Shown piece by piece: positions 45,601 through 64,000 of a DNA stretch of 64,000 nucleotides (positions within the stretch are counted from its first letter, which is position 1; every line of letters starts with the position of its first letter). The translations under genes and the position numbers were made by a program. Source of the stretch: Hirudinaria manillensis. Lineage: Eukaryota > Annelida > Clitellata > Hirudinida > Hirudinidae. Location: contig CM067534.1 of NCBI GenBank assembly GCA_034509925.1, positions 4,074,001 through 4,138,000 of the forward strand, in the 5' to 3' direction. The notes below the pieces were generated by a model. That model was not told where the DNA came from, made no database searches, and saw only the letters and a program-made list of their open reading frames with translations.

Positions 45601-47430
45601 AGATTAAAGTATTCATTCTCCATTCCGAAACTTCTTTCTTCGCCGTTCTTACTCTTTCGTGGAGTCTGTCACTCCTATTATCGCTCGTCGGTGAAAAACG
45701 CACGTGTCTTTGTGTCTGGTCTTCTTCATTCAAGCTCTCTCCTAAAACGTCAAGAAAGCGACACACGACTACAAAGTTTGTAACAAAATCGCACAAATAC
45801 TTCATCGTAAACGCTAACGACAGCTTATCTCTTAACCCATTTTGTTTCTAAAATCTCCTTCACCATCATCACTTATCTGACACTGATAGCCTTAGTCCAT
45901 CTTCCACTATCTCATACCTATAGTATAAGATATGAAATATATGTATCTATGGTATCTGTACAAACATGTATCTGTAAGTCCTATATACCAATCAGGGCAT
46001 AGGTCATCTCCTGTCATCGGATCTCCCTTACACTCTTATACATACTCCTATACACTCTCATACTTATTATCTCCTCTCCTATTGGAATCTCCTCCGTAAG
46101 AATCCACCTTCGAACGACATCCCTCATGGATGTCCTGGCAATTGGACAAATGGCGCCTCTGACGCTAATTATACGAAGTCGTCTAAAATATCTTTATATT
46201 ATTTATAATAATAATATTATTATTTTTATTTATTATTATTATTATTTATTAGTACATGTATTGTTATTGTTATTGCTATTTCTCCGACTTTGAAACCGCC
46301 AGACAAGAGTTTAATTAAATTTGACAGGAACGCATAAAATTTCCGCTCGTTTCTCTAAAAAATTCTAAAAAAAAAGAAATTGACTTCTGCGAACGTTTGG
46401 TGAAGTGATAAATAAATATATAACATGTAAATAGTAAAACAAATAATTATATAAATAAATAAATATGAAAATAAATAAACATATAAATAAATAAATAAAT
46501 AGATAAATATGCAAATAAATGAATAAATAAATAAATATGTAAATAGATAAACATGTAAATAGTAAAACAAATAATTACATAAATACATGAATAAATAAAT
46601 GAGGAAAAAAATAAATAAAATAAAATTTCGCAAATATCTTGCGCTACTTGGTGACACGTCGTGGCATTTCTATTTAAACATTGTCAGTCACGCCTCATGA
46701 AATAATCTCTCACGTGGACGAAGGGAGACTCTGCTAAAATGTTCCATGCTTTTAGCAATCAGTAATCACTGGTAATTAGTAATCAGTAATTAGTTAATTA
46801 GACAATCCTTAACAAGTCGTGGATGTTAACGCGAATTTGCCAACAAGAGATGGCTTTGAAATGTTCGTTTGGGTCGCAAAACATTCTCATGTGACTCAAA
46901 CGAGCTTACTGTACGTTTCAGTTTTTTATTTTTTTTTAATTTTGGAATCTTTCGAAACCTTTTTTTGACTTTCACGACTTGAGAATCTTTCCCTAAAAGT
47001 TCATATTTAATGGGATATTGTGACCTAAAGTATCTTTTCCTTCGATTTATTTTGCAATATTACTTCGGTGTCGTATCGCAAACCAACGTTTGATGCAAAC
47101 ATTAGCAGTTCGATGCGAATTACAGCGGCTGCATGCAAACCGAAAAGCGAATCATTTAAAACATCGGTGACAACTTCAGATGCACGGATAGGCCTAACTG
47201 GAAATTATTGAAGGTTTTTACGATGATTATCTGCCTTGGAATGCCGCCTCGGAGACCAAGACCGGTCTTGCGATGGCCACCTGCGCCAAGCAGTTTGTTT
47301 TGTTTTCGGCCGAAACTCACTTTCTCACTCGAGAGACTGTCATAATTTCTCTCGCGTTGTTGTTGCCACTGGAAGGACTTGCGTTCACTTTGTTTTCGTT
47401 TCCAGCAACAAGGCACACGAAGGGAATGAG

Positions 47431-60683
<13,253 letters not shown>

Positions 60684-60935
60684 TCAGCATCGGCCCGTCT
60701 TTTTGTACCTCGATAGTTGCAATACTTCTTCACCTCGTAACCTTTTTCGTGAACTTAGATTTTTTTGAAGAAGTGACGCCCCCTGACGACAAACAGTCAC
60801 AACGGCGACAAAAAAAATAGAGGGAAGGCAAAAACAAAAAAATCCATAAATAATCGCCGTGGTTTAAAAGCAATTCCCAGAGTGAAATCGCCGTAAAAAC
60901 ACGCGATCTCCACAAAAGATCTCATTGAAAACGTC

Positions 60936-60941
60936 AATAAA
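60936..60941 (+). terminator. Candidate MKX poly(A) signal
   Basis: AATAAA about 250 bp after the MKX stop, the first canonical signal in the 3' flank. Confidence 0.5.
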
Positions 60942-62989
60942 GCTTCCGGAAGGAACATGTCGTGACTAAAACAAACTTCTTAAACAATTCTGGATATTCT
61001 TTGAAAGAAAATTATTATTATTATTATTATTATTATTATTGGAATTCTATTGAATACGCTCACACAGTAATTGTAAATCTTAGACATGTAAAAATAATTG
61101 TAAAACAATTGTTTATCCGATATAAAAAAAACAACAACAAACTCTTCTGTTCCGTCTTCTGATTGCATTTATGACCAAATGTACGAAATAAATGTCAAAC
61201 AATGATAACGTTTGTTCCTTTTTGAGTGGCAACATTAAAATTGTTCAGAAATAATCGATCACGGAAAAGAAGAATATATTTTTGAGAAAGAATCAAATCT
61301 ACATGATCAATTGAGCGATGGAGATGTGGTCTCGATTAATCAAAGTGCAGAGACATGGAGGCAAATGTGCCGAGAATAATGTCGCAAGTTGTTTAGATTA
61401 TAAACTTTTGTTGACCAACGCCACGGAACTTGTTGTCGGACCCTGTTGTATGTTGAACGTTCGCTCCGTCGAGAACACCCCATCATTGCTTTCATTTCAT
61501 TCCACTTAACGGGAAACGGGAAACAGCTAACTGGAAGATTACTCCATAAGGGCTGGAAAAGAAATTGCAGAAAACTCCTTACTTCCTCCTGATGAGGATG
61601 AGTGCTCTCGGAACATAATTCTCCATTTAAGGGATTAAGCACAAGCTTTTTCAAAATGCTAAGAACTTCAATCTTTCACTATTTCTTTTTCTTTTCTACT
61701 TTCTCGTCTCCAAAACTCTTTGAATATCAACTTGTCTGGACTACGTCTCTTAGACTGCAACGGCTCGCTTTTATAAACAGAGTTAGAGCATTACAATTCA
61801 GCCGCTTTATTTTACATCTTTATCCTCCTTGCAGTGCATCAATTCTCAACAAAATCCTCATTAAATTCTTGTAAAAAAAAAGCTGATGATGGAGTGGTAG
61901 TTGTTTCTCGCACCAAATGTGTTGCAGAAAAAATTTGTTTCCGAGAATTTTCATATTTATATATTTCCTAGCTGGACCGCACTCTCAGAGAGCTCATTCT
62001 TTTTTCTTTAATTTTAATTAATATCTGTAATAATATTATTTAATAAAATTAACACGTTTTCATTCTATAAATCTTATATCGAGTCCAATTTTCTTGGCAT
62101 AAGAAAAGGAAAAAAAATCATCGGAAGATGAAATGTCTGCTCAGATGCTGTTCTAATTCAACATTAACGTTGCAAACCTAGAGGAGTTTGGGTGTGCTGG
62201 AAAACTCTCACTCTCGTTGTTGGCAGCTTCCAAGACCTTCCTGAAATTTAGGGTTGCATTCTGACTTCCCAATATATTAGGGGATTTGGAGAGGTCGGGA
62301 AACTAGTTTTCATCTCTAAATTTAAAGCTTGGCATACCTTTCCCTCCTCGACTCCACCAAAAATTCTACTCTCAGAGCTACACCGCTTTTTTTTTAACGG
62401 GACCCAAAAGCTAAATCTGCTCCTCCCTCTAGTCATAAAATTGTTCTGGGTTACAAGAAGGTATGCCCCTCTTAGATCCACTGGTGAATGTTATTCGAAC
62501 ATAAAATTACAAGGTTTTACAGAAAACTTTAGAGGACTTTAGAGTGTGTACATGCAAACAAAAATTATTTCCTAATATATATTTCGATTTTAAATTGTTT
62601 GGTTTTGATTTGACAAATATCAATTGGATAATTTTATCAAATGAAATATATATTTCTATATAGAATAAGGCAAATAAACAAACTGAAAAATAGAAAACTG
62701 AAATATATATAATATGAAAAATAATTTTGTTCGCTATGTTGATTAATTTTTAATGTTTACCTGCGGTGCAAATGTGCACGTGCTAAATTTAATTTAATCT
62801 ATAAAAATGAAGTTATTTTAAAAATTGTACTGACGTCATCGATAATTTTTAATTTAAAAATACTTTTTACAAGATTATCAAAACATATGAAAATTTGGTT
62901 CATTTAAATGGCTAATTTTAGATGTTAATGACGCATTCATTTATAAAAATAACAACAATAATTCAGAATCCTATTGTTGCTTGTGATTT

Positions 62990-63218
62990 GAAAATTCGAA
63001 AACTTCGTTTCGCAGACTCAGATTCTGATTGGTGGAAGGGTTTCCATAGCAATAGGCTTATTATAATATTACGAATAGAAATGAGGTGGAGCCACGCCCT
63101 CTTTGACGGAGCATGCTTTAGTTTTCTCTTGTTTATCGAAGAATTTTTACTAATTTCGCGAGGTTTCCCAGGAAATTTGTTTTGACCTGTTGGGGGATCA
63201 ATTGCATAATAAACAAAG
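62990..63218 (+). promoter_or_regulatory. Possible promoter and non-coding first exon of a further gene
   Basis: GATTGGTGG (inverted CCAAT) lies at 63027, GTTTCCATAGCAAT (RFX X-box type) at 63040-63053 and GGAGCCACGCCC (Sp/KLF type) near 63088. About 125 bp further on, AACAAAG|GTGAGA at 63219 is a good 5' splice site. This is the normal layout of a promoter plus first exon, but any gene body would lie beyond the window. Confidence 0.35.
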
Positions 63219-64000
63219 GTGAGAATTTGAAGCTTTTGATCGAGATTTACTAATAAAATTCTGTAAACAAGATATGATGTAAATGGTGTGTTATATCGCC
63301 AAAGTGCTTTACGCCGAGTGTCGCAATAAAAAGATCAAAACTCTATATTGGGGAGTCATTTTGTTTTCATGGTCAGATCTGGAATAGTTGTTATGGTTGA
63401 GATTTGTGTTTTTAAATACGCAACATTATGCTGTAGATGCTACGTCATGACCCCTGTCATCAATACACAATCGTCTTGTTTGCGTCGTAGCCCAGCCATA
63501 TCCCTTTCGTTGCATTTTATTGTCATTTTGTTGAAAGACGGTGTAAAGTAGGATAAGACGTAAAGTGGCGATTTATTTAATTTGTATTCTTTCGAGGTCA
63601 CTGGGAAGGTTGATGTGGCATCTTTGTATCTGATCATAGTTTCCTTGGTCTGTTTGAATTCTTTTGGCCATAAGGTGATATCAGGAGGTTAACACAAGTA
63701 ATTTGTGACTAGATTTCTTATTCTTTATTCTTTTATTTTGTCAAAGACAGATTATTGTTGTATCAATAATATTTAACACCTGAACAAACTGCCTGGTTCA
63801 CCTTGTGGGTAATGGCAGTTCAAAACACCTATTTGGTATCTTTCTGGAGAAATAAACTTGGTGAAAATGCAAATTCTATTTTAAGAAGCTTGATGTTTTC
63901 ATAAAGACTTTAGGAGTCCCTTCTGTCCTTTACATGCAGCTTCAATTTTTGTTGATAATACATTTTGACACCTGTGAAAAATTTGTCTGACTAGCAAAGG

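Larger units (their letters stand above)
60684..64000. other. Downstream of MKX; no gene body recognised
   Basis: AT-rich DNA with a short ATT tract at 61006-61040. No conserved reading frame was seen. A promoter-like stretch with a possible first exon lies at 62990-63218. Confidence 0.55.

Overview
The window is animal nuclear DNA: split genes with GT-AG introns, AT-rich introns, and very abundant ATC/GAT, AAT, TTG and tetranucleotide repeats. It holds parts of a developmental-gene neighbourhood. The lineage cannot be fixed from sequence alone. A bilaterian invertebrate fits best, possibly a spiralian, because SALL keeps an N-terminal RRKQ-type motif and C2HC finger and the introns are long and repeat-filled.

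Three protein-coding genes can be assembled exon by exon with every junction in phase. (1) A spalt-like zinc-finger repressor (SALL family), + strand, 1452-22301, four coding exons, about 1281 aa. (2) A mitochondrial alanine-glyoxylate aminotransferase 2-like enzyme (AGXT2 family), - strand, 27937 down to 22753, nine coding exons, about 493 aa, tail-to-tail with SALL. (3) A Mohawk-type TALE homeobox factor (MKX family), + strand, 47431-60683, six coding exons, about 500 aa, head-to-head with AGXT2 across about 19.5 kb. The genes are not a pathway: two are developmental transcription factors and one is a metabolic enzyme.

Layout: 1-1451 SALL upstream region with a CCAAT/E-box/NRF1-like cluster; 1591-11708 SALL intron 1, crowded with microsatellites; 12588-19385 intron 2 with a 460-bp perfect GTGA tract; 22302-22752 the short convergent 3' interval; 27943-47405 intergenic DNA with a 1.25-kb GAAT tract, a GC-rich 623-bp insertion and one arm of a long inverted repeat; 47883-57222 MKX intron 1 with the other arm, a 730-bp CATC tract and a hAT-like element; 60684-64000 downstream DNA with a possible promoter and first exon of a further gene near 63000-63218.

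Most notable: two nearly identical inverted copies of about 0.6 kb flank the first coding exon of MKX; about half of the inferred 5' splice sites carry a pyrimidine at +3; SALL appears to lack one finger of its first C2H2 pair; a 581-bp non-autonomous hAT-like element has a 6/8-matching target duplication; a 623-bp insertion is flanked by a perfect 17-bp repeat; and there is a palindromic SOX-type site in SALL intron 1. I saw no prokaryotic, viral, CRISPR or tRNA feature. All gene models rest on reading frame, splice signals and remembered family similarity, with no transcript data.
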